Origin: Lasioglossum baleicum
Taxonomy: Eukaryota; Arthropoda; Insecta; Hymenoptera; Halictidae
Direction: 5' to 3'
Assembly: GCF_051020765.1 (NCBI RefSeq)
Contig: NC_134941.1
Coordinates: 14,384,001 to 14,448,000, forward strand
DNA length: 64,000 nucleotides
The notes under the pieces are model-generated. The model was not told where the DNA came from. It saw only the letters and a program-made list of their open reading frames with translations, and did not search any database. Both the position numbers and the translations under genes were made by a program. Below, piece after piece: positions 1-9,241 of this stretch; positions within the stretch are counted from its first letter, which is position 1, and each line of letters starts with the position of its first letter.

Positions 1-580
1 ACTTCTTCAAGGTATGTAGTCTTCCGAAAAATGTCTTTGCTTAACAAGTGCAGCGATCAGAAAACGAAAAGGATATTTTAAACCGATATTGATCACGATC
101 GACAGGAATGCGTTACCAAAATGGCTGCCGTGTTCTTCCAGTTTGAGCTATCCAATTAAAATTTTCATTCGACATCACAGAACAAGATGTGTATATTGAT
201 TTCCCAGAGGAACATCATTTTATGCACAAGAAAAATTGTGTTTCAACCGCTCAGGTGTATGTAACCCCTCAGCTAGGGTTTGATAAATAGATAAAAATAC
301 AAATATGGTGGAGAGAAGTACATTCAATTTCACATATTTCACACGAAACGTTCTGAACCGACGAAAATCTTGATTTACAATCATCCGACCTAACAGCTTC
401 CAGCACAAAGGTCTAGAAAAGGTAATTTAAACGGTCCCAAGATCAATTACTCTCCAGCATCGATCGCCTCGCCGCAGAATCCCGATCCGGGACCATGGTG
501 TATCTCTGCGTTCGCGTAAAAGTGCGGGGCTATAGTCTCTCTCGCAATCGCGAGAAGGAGCCGCGCGCAGCGATCAGTCC
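1..580. other. Unannotated stretch, no gene seen
   Basis: Mixed-composition DNA. Short open frames exist on the minus strand (for example 220-408), but none has a recognisable domain or a convincing coding composition. A TCAGTC initiator-like hexamer lies at 574-579, just upstream of the GA-rich run, with no TATA box at the expected distance. I see no other structure. Confidence 0.6.
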
Positions 581-597
581 GCGAAAGAGAGGAGCAA

Positions 598-692
598 GAG
601 AGAGAGAGAGAGAGGGAGGGAGAGAGAGAGAGAGAGGGTGATGAGATGGAGCAGGAGGAGATGGAGGAGGAGGAGGAGGAGAGAGAGAGAGT
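598..692. repeat. Polypurine tract: (GA)n followed by (GGA)n
   Basis: The plus strand is almost uninterrupted purine: GA dinucleotides at about 598-636, then GGA triplets at about 650-692, closing with more GA. It sits about 250 bp upstream of a pyrimidine-rich mirror tract (942-1389). GA runs are common near insect promoters, where they can bind GAGA-type factors, but they are also ordinary microsatellites. Open frames crossing the tract on either strand translate to Arg/Glu or Ser/Leu strings and are not evidence of a protein. Confidence 0.9.
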
Positions 693-941
693 GTCCGAAG
701 AGAGGGAGAGCTTGTCCTCGGCAGCCCCTCGAGGTTGGTCGGAGGTGGCTCCGCCTCGTGTCCGCCTCCGGAACCCGATTGGATGGCAAATTCTCCCGCC
801 TCGAGGCTCATTTGTTTATTAATGTTGTAATCACCCGCGTGATCCTCTTTTGTCCCGTTCCCTCCGTCTCTTCCACACGGCTCTTGTCCCGCGGAATGCG
901 ACCAGTTCCGTCTCGCTTCTTGCCGTCCTCGTCCTTCAACT

Positions 942-953
942 CTCTTTCTCTCT

Positions 954-984
<31 letters not shown>

Positions 985-992
985 GCTCTCTG
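942..992. repeat. (CT)n microsatellite
   Basis: A pyrimidine-only CT run with a few CCT and CGCT interruptions. It is the complementary-strand counterpart of the purine run at 598-692, so the two tracts could pair as an imperfect GA/CT inverted repeat in single-stranded nucleic acid. Confidence 0.9.
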
Positions 993-1344
993 TCTGCCCC
1001 TTCCATCCCTCGAACGCGAGCAAACACTCTCTCCCTCAGCCCTCATTCTCTTTCTCTGCGTTATCGCTCACGGTCTCGCTCATTTTCTTCCTCCGCCGTT
1101 CCCCTCTTCCTTCGGAGAGACTCTTCTTCGTCTCTCTCCTCTCCTCTCTCCAGCCATCGTCGTCGTCGTTGTCGTTGTTCCCCGGCGATTTTCTTTCGTC
1201 CTTTTCTTCAGCCGCGGGTGGCTCCTTTTCCACCCGAGTTCGCGCCGCTCCTGTCTCTCTTCCTCTTCTTGTCTCTCTATCTTTTGTACCAAGTCTCCGG
1301 TGCTTCTTCGTCGTCCACTGTTTCGTCTGCTTCTTCGTCTTCTT

Positions 1345-1389
1345 CGTTCTCCGCCTCCTCCTCCTCCTCCTCCTCCTCCTCCTCCTCCA
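1345..1389. repeat. (CTC)n / (TCC)n trinucleotide run
   Basis: About twelve uninterrupted CTC triplets at the end of a 400-bp pyrimidine-rich stretch (about 1040-1390) full of CTT, CTC and CGT triplets. The frames through it encode poly-Ser, poly-Pro or poly-Leu, which explains the long but meaningless open frames at 638-1525 and 850-1494. Confidence 0.9.
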
Positions 1390-1392
1390 GAC

Positions 1393-1852
1393 TGTTGCTC
1401 TCCACCGGGCCGAGAACAGTTCTCTTATTCTTATTCCCTCTCGTTTTGCTCGCTGTCGATCGCGGTTCTGTTCGAATGCGCTCGTCGAATTTAAACGCGC
1501 CTCGGTGTCTTGTATCGCTTCGTAAATGAACGAATGCCGTGCCCGCCGCTTTATTGCGCTCGGGAATCGCTGTTAAACGATCATTTTCTGAGCTTTCATT
1601 AGCTTCCCGTCGTCGTCGGCGCCGTTGGTTCGACTCTTGGCAACCAGCACCGTCTGAGGAGGAGGACGACGATGCTCAACGATCTAACAGACGATCACGA
1701 TCCTAGCTGGAATCCTGCGGAACGAATCTCGAGAACCCGCTCGATCCCATCGATTAAATGAAGCCTCCGTTTTTCCAAGCGGTTTTACGCTCGTTTCGAC
1801 GGGAATCTGCATCGCCCAACCATGATCCAGCATGCTCGAGCATTTTCCACTG
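1393..1852. other. Unannotated stretch, no gene seen
   Basis: GC-moderate, CpG-containing DNA following the pyrimidine tract. It holds a short GAGGAGGACGACGAC run near 1657 and no convincing exon or RNA gene. Confidence 0.6.
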
Positions 1853-2170
1853 GGGCTGTTACTCTCCGAAGCTTCGACTCTTCGAAGATTCGAAGGAACG
1901 AAGGGAACTTCGATGTGTACGAAGTTTCCAAGTCTTCGAATCGTATGAAGTTGTAACTTGATTTTTCGTTGAAGTTGAAGTTGTAACTTTTCGTTCGAAA
2001 TGTAGGAGTCTCTGTAATTGTGTCAAATATAAATTAGCAGCGAAATTTAGGAGTTCAGAGCTTCGAAACTCCGTTTCTTTTAATCCTCCAATAATTGACT
2101 ACGGAGGTTCGAATTTCGAAGCTACGAAACTTCAAAATCTTCGACCTTCGAGGGAAAGTAACAGCCCAGG
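1853..2170. mobile_element. Foldback/MITE-like element with 9-bp flanking direct repeat
   Basis: The left end reads GGGCTGTTACTCTCC and the right end, reverse-complemented, reads TGGGCTGTTACTTTCC, giving terminal inverted repeats of about 12-15 bp. TTTCCACTG occurs at 1844-1852 just outside the left end and again at 2171-2179 just outside the right end, as a target-site duplication would. The interior is rich in short TTCGAAG-type palindromes (about 1865-1945 and 2065-2145) that extend the pairing. It has no coding capacity. The exact boundary is uncertain by about 3 bp, and the superfamily cannot be assigned; an 8-9 bp duplication would fit hAT, P or Mutator-type elements. Confidence 0.65.
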
Positions 2171-2179
2171 TTTCCACTG

Positions 2180-2825
2180 ATCGAACGACGAAGGAGATCG
2201 GTTCATCATGACCGCCATTTCTAGTCGATCGAGCAGCTTCCCGATGATTTTCTTCGTCGAGAATGCAAAAAATCATTTTCGGTGGCTAATTAGCTGGCGA
2301 ACCGCCCTCGACGGCGACAGCGTGGTACGTGGGTGGTTAACGATCCTCGATCGACGATGATGATGTTGAATAGAGGTTTTTCACGACGGGACCAGGATTT
2401 CGAGGCTCGACTCGGTGACTGACTGTTTATTTGAGCTGTCTTCGACGCCGTCACGAAGGCAGGAAGCGTCTCGACGACGAGATCGACGTTGAGGGACGTT
2501 TACTCAGTCCGCCTGACGTCCCGACATCCCGGCCGAAATCCAAGATGTCGGACAGCGACGTGGAACAACAAGCCGAGAGCTGAAAGGATCTAAATAGCCG
2601 TTCCACATCGGGGGAAACACCGTTTTCCCTCGATAAACTTTATTTTTGGAGCGCGGCCGATTGATAAAGCCACGTGAAAAACGGAGGGCTTCTCGTTAGT
2701 CGTAGTTCTCTAGCTTCTCTGCGGAAGTTCTTGTCCGTGTAGTTCAGAACGTTGATTTTTATCGTTGGGACAGTTGTGGATTTTCTGAAGATTAAGAAAA
2801 GTAGCAAGACTCGTTCAGATTTCTT
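2180..2825. other. Unannotated stretch, no gene seen
   Basis: CpG- and TCGA-rich DNA, with no recognisable exon, RNA gene or repeat. Confidence 0.55.
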
Positions 2826-2955
2826 ATTTATTTATTTGAAGTTTATTTTAACGTGGTCGAATTAACAGCGATGTATTTGACATCGAGTTTGTAAAAAGGC
2901 AAATAGTTAACATTGACATTAATTCGTATAGATCGATGGATTTAAAGAAGAGATT
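2826..2955. repeat. Dispersed repeat, copy 1 (uninterrupted)
   Basis: This segment aligns with 33650-33937: both share TTATTTATTTG, then AGTTTATTTTAACGTGGTCG, later TTTGTAAAAAGGC, ATAGTTAAC, and CGTATAGATCGATGGATTT followed by GAAGAG. In this copy the two conserved blocks are only about 30 bp apart. In the other copy about 160 bp of unrelated sequence separates them. I do not recognise the family. The two copies face the same way. Confidence 0.75.
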
Positions 2956-3728
2956 TCTTGCATCTGCTGAATTTAGGTATTCCAATGAATTCAGAAGCTG
3001 AATAGGTGTTCTATCGAGTTCGAGAGCTAAATTTAGCTGTTCTACCGAGTCTGGTAGTCGTCGAATCGTTGAATGTGGATATTTTCCTAAATATAGGCAC
3101 AGAATTTAGCTGCCAATCTTTCTAAGATTTCCCAGCAGCTGTCTTCCTAAGACAATTTCGTTTCTACTGTGTTTTATCTTAGATGAAAGTATTTCCTAAT
3201 AAAAAGATTCAACGATCCCAAGAATGCAGTCAATTAAAGCGAACTGGTGGATGTTCCAAGCGTGTTTTACGGATTTCACACGTTTCGATCCGCATTTGCG
3301 AGAGACGTTTTACATTTGTTGCAGAAATTTGCCGGGCGTTAACGAGCCCGTCTCTCCGCTCCAGTTTTATCGAGATCGAAATGGCGTGCACGTGGACGAA
3401 AACACTTAACGCAATCATCCCGATCCTTTTCGGGATGGCTTCACGTACAGGCTCACGGCCTCACGTGAAATCCGATTTCATGGTCGTCGATTATTCTCCG
3501 ATCGGTTAATTGAACAGATCCGAAAGGGGATCGTCACGGGAGTCGGTTCAACTGTCATTAACCGGAGCCGCCATTAGCGTTTTCTTCGATGTTGTTCGCT
3601 TTCCGGGGCTCGGGCACAATGTAGATTCAATGTGTCATTAATGGGCTCGGCTCCACTAATTCGCCGGGTCATCTTGCCGCTCGGCAACAATGAACTCGTA
3701 GCTTTTAATTTATTAATTATGTACTCCT
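2956..3728. other. Unannotated stretch, no gene seen
   Basis: A degenerate short duplication (about 28 bp apart) around 2998-3060 shares GTTCTATCGAGT / TGTTCTACCGAGT. The remainder is unique, with a CpG-rich patch at 3290-3670. Frames such as 3183-3509 carry no known motif. Confidence 0.5.
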
Positions 3729-3988
3729 TAGATTCGCTGTTCAAATACAGAATGTTAGGAGTAATTTAGAACCATAAAAATATTAGAAGAATTTAGAAAT
3801 ACTCTTATATTACTTTCAATACTATTGAACACGCGTTAAGAAAGAAATTAAATTTCTATTTGTCTGCAGTTTGTTGCAATTCAGGTGTTAAAGGAAAGGA
3901 GTTAAATAAAAATGCACTTCATCCCGTAATAGATTTTTTACATTGAAAACATAATTTCTTCACAAACGCATAAAAATCTGCAGTCCAG
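3729..3988. mobile_element. hAT-like MITE, degenerate longer copy
   Basis: The right end, GCATAAAAATCTGCAGTCCA, is the reverse complement of the family terminus TAGACTGCGGATTTTTATGC, while the left end (TAGATTCGC...) is badly decayed. The interior aligns with the better copy at 42519-42677: both contain ATTGAAC, then a GTTAAGAAAGAAA / GTCAAGAAAGAAA block, an ATTTCTA block and TTTGTTGCAATT followed by AGGT. No clear 8-bp duplication remains. It is non-coding and AT-rich. The right end and the interior are seen directly; the left boundary is inferred. Confidence 0.55.
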
Positions 3989-6223
3989 TTTTCTCAGTAA
4001 TTAAAATTTCAACAAGACGGAATCGGATAGAATTTTACTTGATCTCTATTATAATTGAAGGGGTTGATGAGCAACTGGTATTTCCGCAAAAATATCAATC
4101 TCGCCGCTCAAACAATACCGCGCGCAAGGTGCGAGGGGTGGAAAGAAGCAGACTGGGGAGCAAATCAGGGGGGCAGTGTTCGTTGTGTCGCCACTCCTTG
4201 GCTAGTTCCCGCGAGCAAGAAGAAAGAGCGATTACTAAACGACGAAGGGCAGGATGACGAGGCGAACGTTAACAGAAACGAAACGATAAGGCCAAGCCTA
4301 AAGACGAATACGAAGACGAGAACGGCGACGACGAAGAAGAAGAAGATGAAGAAGAACGAGAAAGGATCGTAGCCACCGGGCGATAGAAAAGAAGCAAAAG
4401 CATTCCTCGAACCGCTTCGTTTCGGCGTCTCGGTGTACCCCACCTCCGTTCTCCGCTGCTTTTACTCCCACTCCCCCTTGTGTGCCTCCCCCCTGCTACT
4501 CTCCTTTTTTAATTTTGAGAATCCAGTTAGTCCCGAGATACATCGAGCAATCCCGGGTTCATTTGAATAAGCCGTGTAAGTACTAGCTGGCCGGGGCCCC
4601 GTTACAGGGGCCCAACCGGGCTGCAGAAAAGAAGAAGGAAGAGGGGTGGGGAAAGGCCCGCGAACAACGCCTCCCCCCCTCGCCACCACCCTCTAGGAAA
4701 GAAAGAGCAACGATTATCGGAGTGACGAGGCCACGGGAGCAAGGTAGAAATAGAACACACAGTCTTCTGGGGGACCATGGCGGTCGGACGGGGCAAGAGG
4801 GGAACGCAGGGGTTAGGGGGGAGGGGCGGCATATCACTTACTACCAAAGGCGCTTTCACGGACAGGTGCACCTACGTGCACCAACACCGCCGCGAGAGAA
4901 AAAGGCCCGGGCATTATACATTATGATTCGTCATTTCGGAATAACAACGAACCGTATTCCGGCGCGCCACGCCCTCCTCCGCAACAGGAATTCTACATTT
5001 GGAACACGTCCGCGCGCGGAAACAAGGAAACTTCACCGGGGCCCACCTCTCGCGGGAGGGAAGGGGTGGAATCGGTAAAAACTATGGTAATATGTTTACC
5101 AAAATGAGCAACGCCGCTGACGTTTTATTTATAGTACGCACGGGCGTGTTGCCGTTCGGTGAAAACGATTCGAAGTGGCAGGTAGATGCCATCTGATTAA
5201 TCGATGCCGCTCGTAACGCTACATGTGTACAGATCTTTGATTATTTATACGATTAAATTGTTTGGTGGGAGTCGCGGATGCGTGTTCCTCTCATCTTGTT
5301 AATATCCTTCTTTTCGTCAACCCTTAACTGGTTCAGTGGTTTAACGAACGTTCGAAATAGACGTTTCATCGAAACTTTCCTTCTGTGTTCGCGAACAAAG
5401 AGTCGCCTCATCCGTCGTAGCCTCATCGTTACCGCCACACCCCGTGGTATTATCGGTCCTCGCGATCTACGCGAAATGTCATTTGCCGGGCGGGAGTTCC
5501 GGGAGCGGACACACGGCACTTTCGAATTTAAATTGAGAGCAGTTTCGCGAATCCGCGAGTCATTCGATCGTTACCTCATCGCGTTCGAATACGAAATATA
5601 AATTTCCCTCGCAATCCTTAACAGATTCGCTGAACCTACAGATGATAGTGTACACAAAGCTATAAATCTCTTGGTCAAACACGTTTTCCAGGCTGGAGCA
5701 GCTGAGCGGACGTGACGAGTCACGCAATTTGCCATTGTTCGATCGATCCTCGACGAATTTCCGAGCAGACGGACGAGAAACCGACAAAACGGTCGACCAG
5801 CTAGCTCTTCGATCCGATTTCTCCGACAGATTCTCCCCCGGCAAGTGTACACGATTCCCTAGATTCGCAATGGGCGGGTTCTCGTGAATGGAAGTTACCT
5901 TTTCACAGTTGGGGGCGGGAGAACAAGATTTCCACGCTTGGCCGTTTCCAGATGTCTGGAAACTCGATAAATACGTGTTTAATGGCGACGGGGGACTTCT
6001 GGGATGCGGTTATGCAATCTTCTCGGGGGACACAATGGCGATCTGTTCGAATCGGAGAAAGGAACACCGAGGTGGTGACAAATGTCTTTTGCTCGAGTCC
6101 GAAAGGTTTCGTCGAGCTTTTGCGCCTTTTTGACGAGAAATATTTTAGAGCGATGGGGTTTTAATGATCGGAAGGAACCAGGAAAAAGTAACAAAGGAGA
6201 GACGCAAAATTGGGTTGCTGTAT
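3989..6223. other. Unannotated stretch with simple purine run, no gene seen
   Basis: Holds a purine-rich GACGAAGAAGAAGAAGATGAAG stretch (about 4310-4372), a GC-rich block at 4580-5070 and TCGA-rich DNA at 5400-5850. Many overlapping short frames occur on both strands (for example 4722-5078 and 5560-5844), but none has a recognisable domain. I see no RNA gene. Confidence 0.55.
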
Positions 6224-6231
6224 CTTATAAT

Positions 6232-6407
6232 TACACTGCGGATTTGTATGCATTTATGAAGAAATTCGCTGCAAAATATGAAACAGTTGAAAGATTAGAA
6301 AAATCGAAGGATATAGTTACTTAACTTGTTCTCGATGTGAAAGATCGATTAAGGGATGAAGTATATTTAACAAAACATTTCTGTTTTGCATAAGAATCTC
6401 CAGTCTA
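6232..6407. mobile_element. hAT-like MITE with perfect 8-bp target duplication
   Basis: The element starts TACACTGCGGATTTGTATGC and its right end, reverse-complemented, starts TAGACTGGAGATTCTTATGC, giving inverted termini of about 21 bp with a few mismatches. CTTATAAT lies immediately outside both ends (6224-6231 and 6408-6415). Eight-base duplications are the hallmark of the hAT superfamily, and T at position 2 with A at position 7 agrees with the hAT preference nTnnnnAn. The 176-bp interior is AT-rich and has no transposase, so any movement would have depended on enzyme supplied elsewhere. Related copies lie at 3729-3988, 32522-32719 and 42519-42677. Confidence 0.8.
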
Positions 6408-6415
6408 CTTATAAT

Positions 6416-8065
6416 AAATAGAGAAAATTTTTATATTTCATCGTCCGACATGAAATGGCTAAAAGTGTCAGAAAAATTCCGCTGGGGTGGCAGAAAAAAT
6501 GGCAAAGTGGATCGAAGAAGGCAAGACGGAGGGGGCAGAGTAGGGATCCGGAAAAAATAACGAAGGAGAGAATCTCGGTGGAGGTGAGCGTGCAATTGCA
6601 GAAATCCGAACCGCATCGGAGCGTACGGTTGCTCGCCCACGCCGCGCCGCATGCTCGCGTTATCTGGGGCCTTCGGGGCCCGACAGAAAAGGGGTCCGGC
6701 ACTCGGGCGAACGCGAGATGCTTGGCAAAAGGGCGAGGGGGTGTCCCCCCCTCGTTTCGAAAGGTGAGTTTCCAGGGACCGCTGGGACGAAGTGCGAGAG
6801 TCGACAGGACGAATGGAGGAGTCCCCGAAGCGGACTCGGACAATCCGCGCGCACAGCGCAGCGCGTATCGCTCCGAGACGATATCAAGCGTCGCCTCTGC
6901 TCTGCTCTCCTCTCTGCTCGCACCGGCTATATCAATATTATGCTTAGTCGTTTCTCCGTAAAACCTGCCCCACCATTGCTCGAAACTGTTGCGTCTGCAC
7001 GGCGGCTTGCGACCCGATACCGAAGCGAATAAAGAACCGGGCCCCGGTCATCTTTGGGAAATTAATCGCCTCGACAAGCTATCGCTTCGACAAACCGGAT
7101 GCGGCTCGCTCGCGTTCAAGTACGCACTGCGGAAGCGATCCCTGATCGACGATCCACCGGCTCTGGATTTCGATCCATCTTTCATCCGGGAAAACAGAAA
7201 TTTGTATATAAATTATTAGCGCGGTGATTTATCGGAAAAGTTCATTAATATTAATTCGATTTCAATAATTGGTGTCTTGTAATTGATTTAATATAAATCG
7301 TCAATGCAGAAACATATCTCAAGGCCTCGCTAATATTTCATGTTAATGATTGGTCCCCAATAAATGATGCAACATACATGATTAATACAGTTCCGTATGG
7401 ACCAATAATTTATTCGATATTAATCACATCGTCGCAGGACTGCTATTAATTCCGAAGCAGCGGGGTCCGGGTCTGTTTCGACCCGGAGCATCGAGATCGT
7501 CACTCGAGTGCTGAAGTTCTGGCAATTGAAGGAAACGATTTAAAAAAATCGAACAAAAGGACCCTTTTACGAGGACAATGGTTATCTCTAATTGCAGGGC
7601 GATTCTAAGGGTGACCGAAGCTGGTAACTCCAATAATGCTTGTTACCTACTTAGGAGGCCACGCAATAATCCTGCGGCCAGGTATAATGAAACGGTCCCG
7701 GGGCCGACAAAAGCACCTGGCCGTAACAATATCGGCGTTGTTAGCTTTTGCGGCTGACCAGCGGGTCACTGGACAGGTCAGTTTCTATGGACACGATTGC
7801 TTCACCTGTTCCAGAGGGACCTCACCTCGTTCCATTGATCCTGGATTATTGTCCGTGACATAGTCCTCCTCATCAATCACCGGAGATCTTCTCACTCCGA
7901 CACACATCCACCGAATTAAAAATAAATAATTCATACACTCGCTAGATTACATTTTAAAGTGCGGCGATGAAACTGCAGATTAAAATGAACTTGCCACAAC
8001 AATGAAAAGTATTAATGGAAATAGTTCGAACCTTCGATCCAATTTCTTTGTTTTTTGTCACATAA
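6416..8065. other. Unannotated stretch, no gene seen
   Basis: A GC-rich block (about 6590-6960) is followed by an AT-rich patch at 7205-7430 dense in TAAT/ATTA cores and ATTGG/CCAAT pentamers. The latter could be a regulatory element or simply AT-rich sequence. Frames such as 6455-6961 encode Arg/Ser-rich strings with no domain. Confidence 0.5.
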
Positions 8066-8205
8066 TAAAATTGTTTAAAATTAGTGTGCATATGTATTTA
8101 ACGTGGCAGTAAATGTGCAGTCCTCTCACACGATGTTTTCTGTGCACGTACTCTACATTTACTGCCACATGAAATAAACGTGTGCAGTTTTTTTAAACAA
8201 TTTTA
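8066..8205. repeat. Imperfect palindrome (hairpin/foldback), arms about 55 bp
   Basis: The left arm begins TAAAATTGTTTAAAA and continues to GTGGCAGTAAATGT. The right arm, read as the reverse complement, gives TAAAATTGTTTAAAA and ends in GTGGCAGTAAATGT at matching distances. The arms enclose a loop of about 30 bp near 8121-8151. There is no obvious flanking duplication and no protein. It could be a foldback MITE or a long hairpin in a transcript; the arms are longer than in a typical insect pre-miRNA, and I recognise no mature miRNA in them. Confidence 0.7.
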
Positions 8206-8815
8206 CGACCGCGTTCTACGGCAGCCTATTGTATAAGAAGTATACTTCGGGATCGGGGAAAAGGAGGATTGTCCGGGGCCAGTTGGTGAAATAAAATCGG
8301 CAAAAATTTCGGCCGGTGTCTCCGGACTGGGAATCCGACCTGTTAATAACCCAGACGGATCATAAGTCAGCCGGGTGTCTACCTGCGGCGCGACATTTCA
8401 CGCGGCCTGTTCTCGGGCAGGTACAATGCAGGAGGCGGTTGCCCACACAGAACCCCAGCTTACACATCCACCGAGCGATGTAAACTCGCTCGGTCAGTAT
8501 AAAATCCTCTCCCGGTACTGTTCGCGATGGCGACAAGGCCAGCGCTCGTATTTCAATTCCCCGTGAGTCGAATTCGAGTCAACCGCTACCCCGGTATCTA
8601 CGGCCCCCAGCTCTCGATAACGGAATTCTTTCCTCCATATCGTTCAATCTGGACGACGGAGAACGCTCTGGCCCCGGTTCCGGTGTCGCTGTTCCGGTAT
8701 CAGGATTGATAACGGCCGACAATGAGCGAGAATTTTCGCTTGGTTCCTCCAGCCCCTCTGTAGACCTCATCTATTGTCTTTTCTGCAGCCTCTTGCCCTT
8801 CTACTCGCCTGTACT
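8206..8815. other. Unannotated stretch, no gene seen
   Basis: GC-moderate DNA with no convincing exon. A CAGTATAAAATCC TATA-like string occurs near 8495, but no initiator or donor supports a promoter. Confidence 0.5.
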
Positions 8816-9241
8816 ATTGTATTTCTACATGTCCCGACATCAAAGCGTCATTTTAGAGAAAATTTGAGTTCCAGAGAAAGTGTTAATTCTGCAGTTAAAA
8901 CCGAGAATTTTCAAAAATGCGGATATATGGACGAGGGTGGACGCAACGGGCTTCGTTATTGTACTTTTACATGTCCCGATGTCAAAGCGTCATTTTAGAG
9001 AAAATTTGAGTTCGAGAGAAAGTGTCAATTCTGCAGTTAAAACCGAGAAATTTCAAAAATGCGGATATATGGACGGGGGTGGACGCAACGGGCTTCGTTA
9101 TTGTACTTTTACATGTCCCGACGTCAAAGCGTTATTTTAGAGAAAATTTGAGTTCCAGAGAAAGTGTTAATTCTGCAGTTGAAATGCAGAGTTTTTAAAA
9201 AGGCGGATATATGGACGGGGGTGGACGCAACGGGCTTCGTT
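8816..9241. repeat. Tandem repeat, 142-bp unit, 3 copies
   Basis: Three head-to-tail units begin at 8816, 8958 and 9100, with spacing exactly 142 bp each time. Each contains ACATGTCCCGA, CAAAGCG, TTTTAGAGAAAATTTGAGTT, GCGGATATATGGACG and GACGCAACGGGCTTCGTTA. Identity is high with a handful of substitutions, and the third unit diverges most in its second half. Frames at 8774-8998 and 8880-9140 merely read through the repeat; 142 is not a multiple of three, so no protein repeat is conserved. Confidence 0.92.

Noticed and set aside
638..1525. A 295-codon plus-strand frame and overlapping 214-codon frame
   Set aside because: Most of the length is encoded by GA, CT and CTC runs and gives homopolymeric Arg, Ser, Leu or Pro. 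No domain is visible.
4571..4581. GTGTAAGTACT as a splice donor
   Set aside because: The base before GT is T and there is no leader-like sequence or frame upstream; isolated GTAAGT strings are expected by chance in 64 kb.
8774..9140. Frames with repeated peptide strings as a repeat protein
   Set aside because: They read through the 142-bp tandem DNA repeat. Since 142 is not a multiple of three the peptide similarity arises in different frames, not from a conserved protein.
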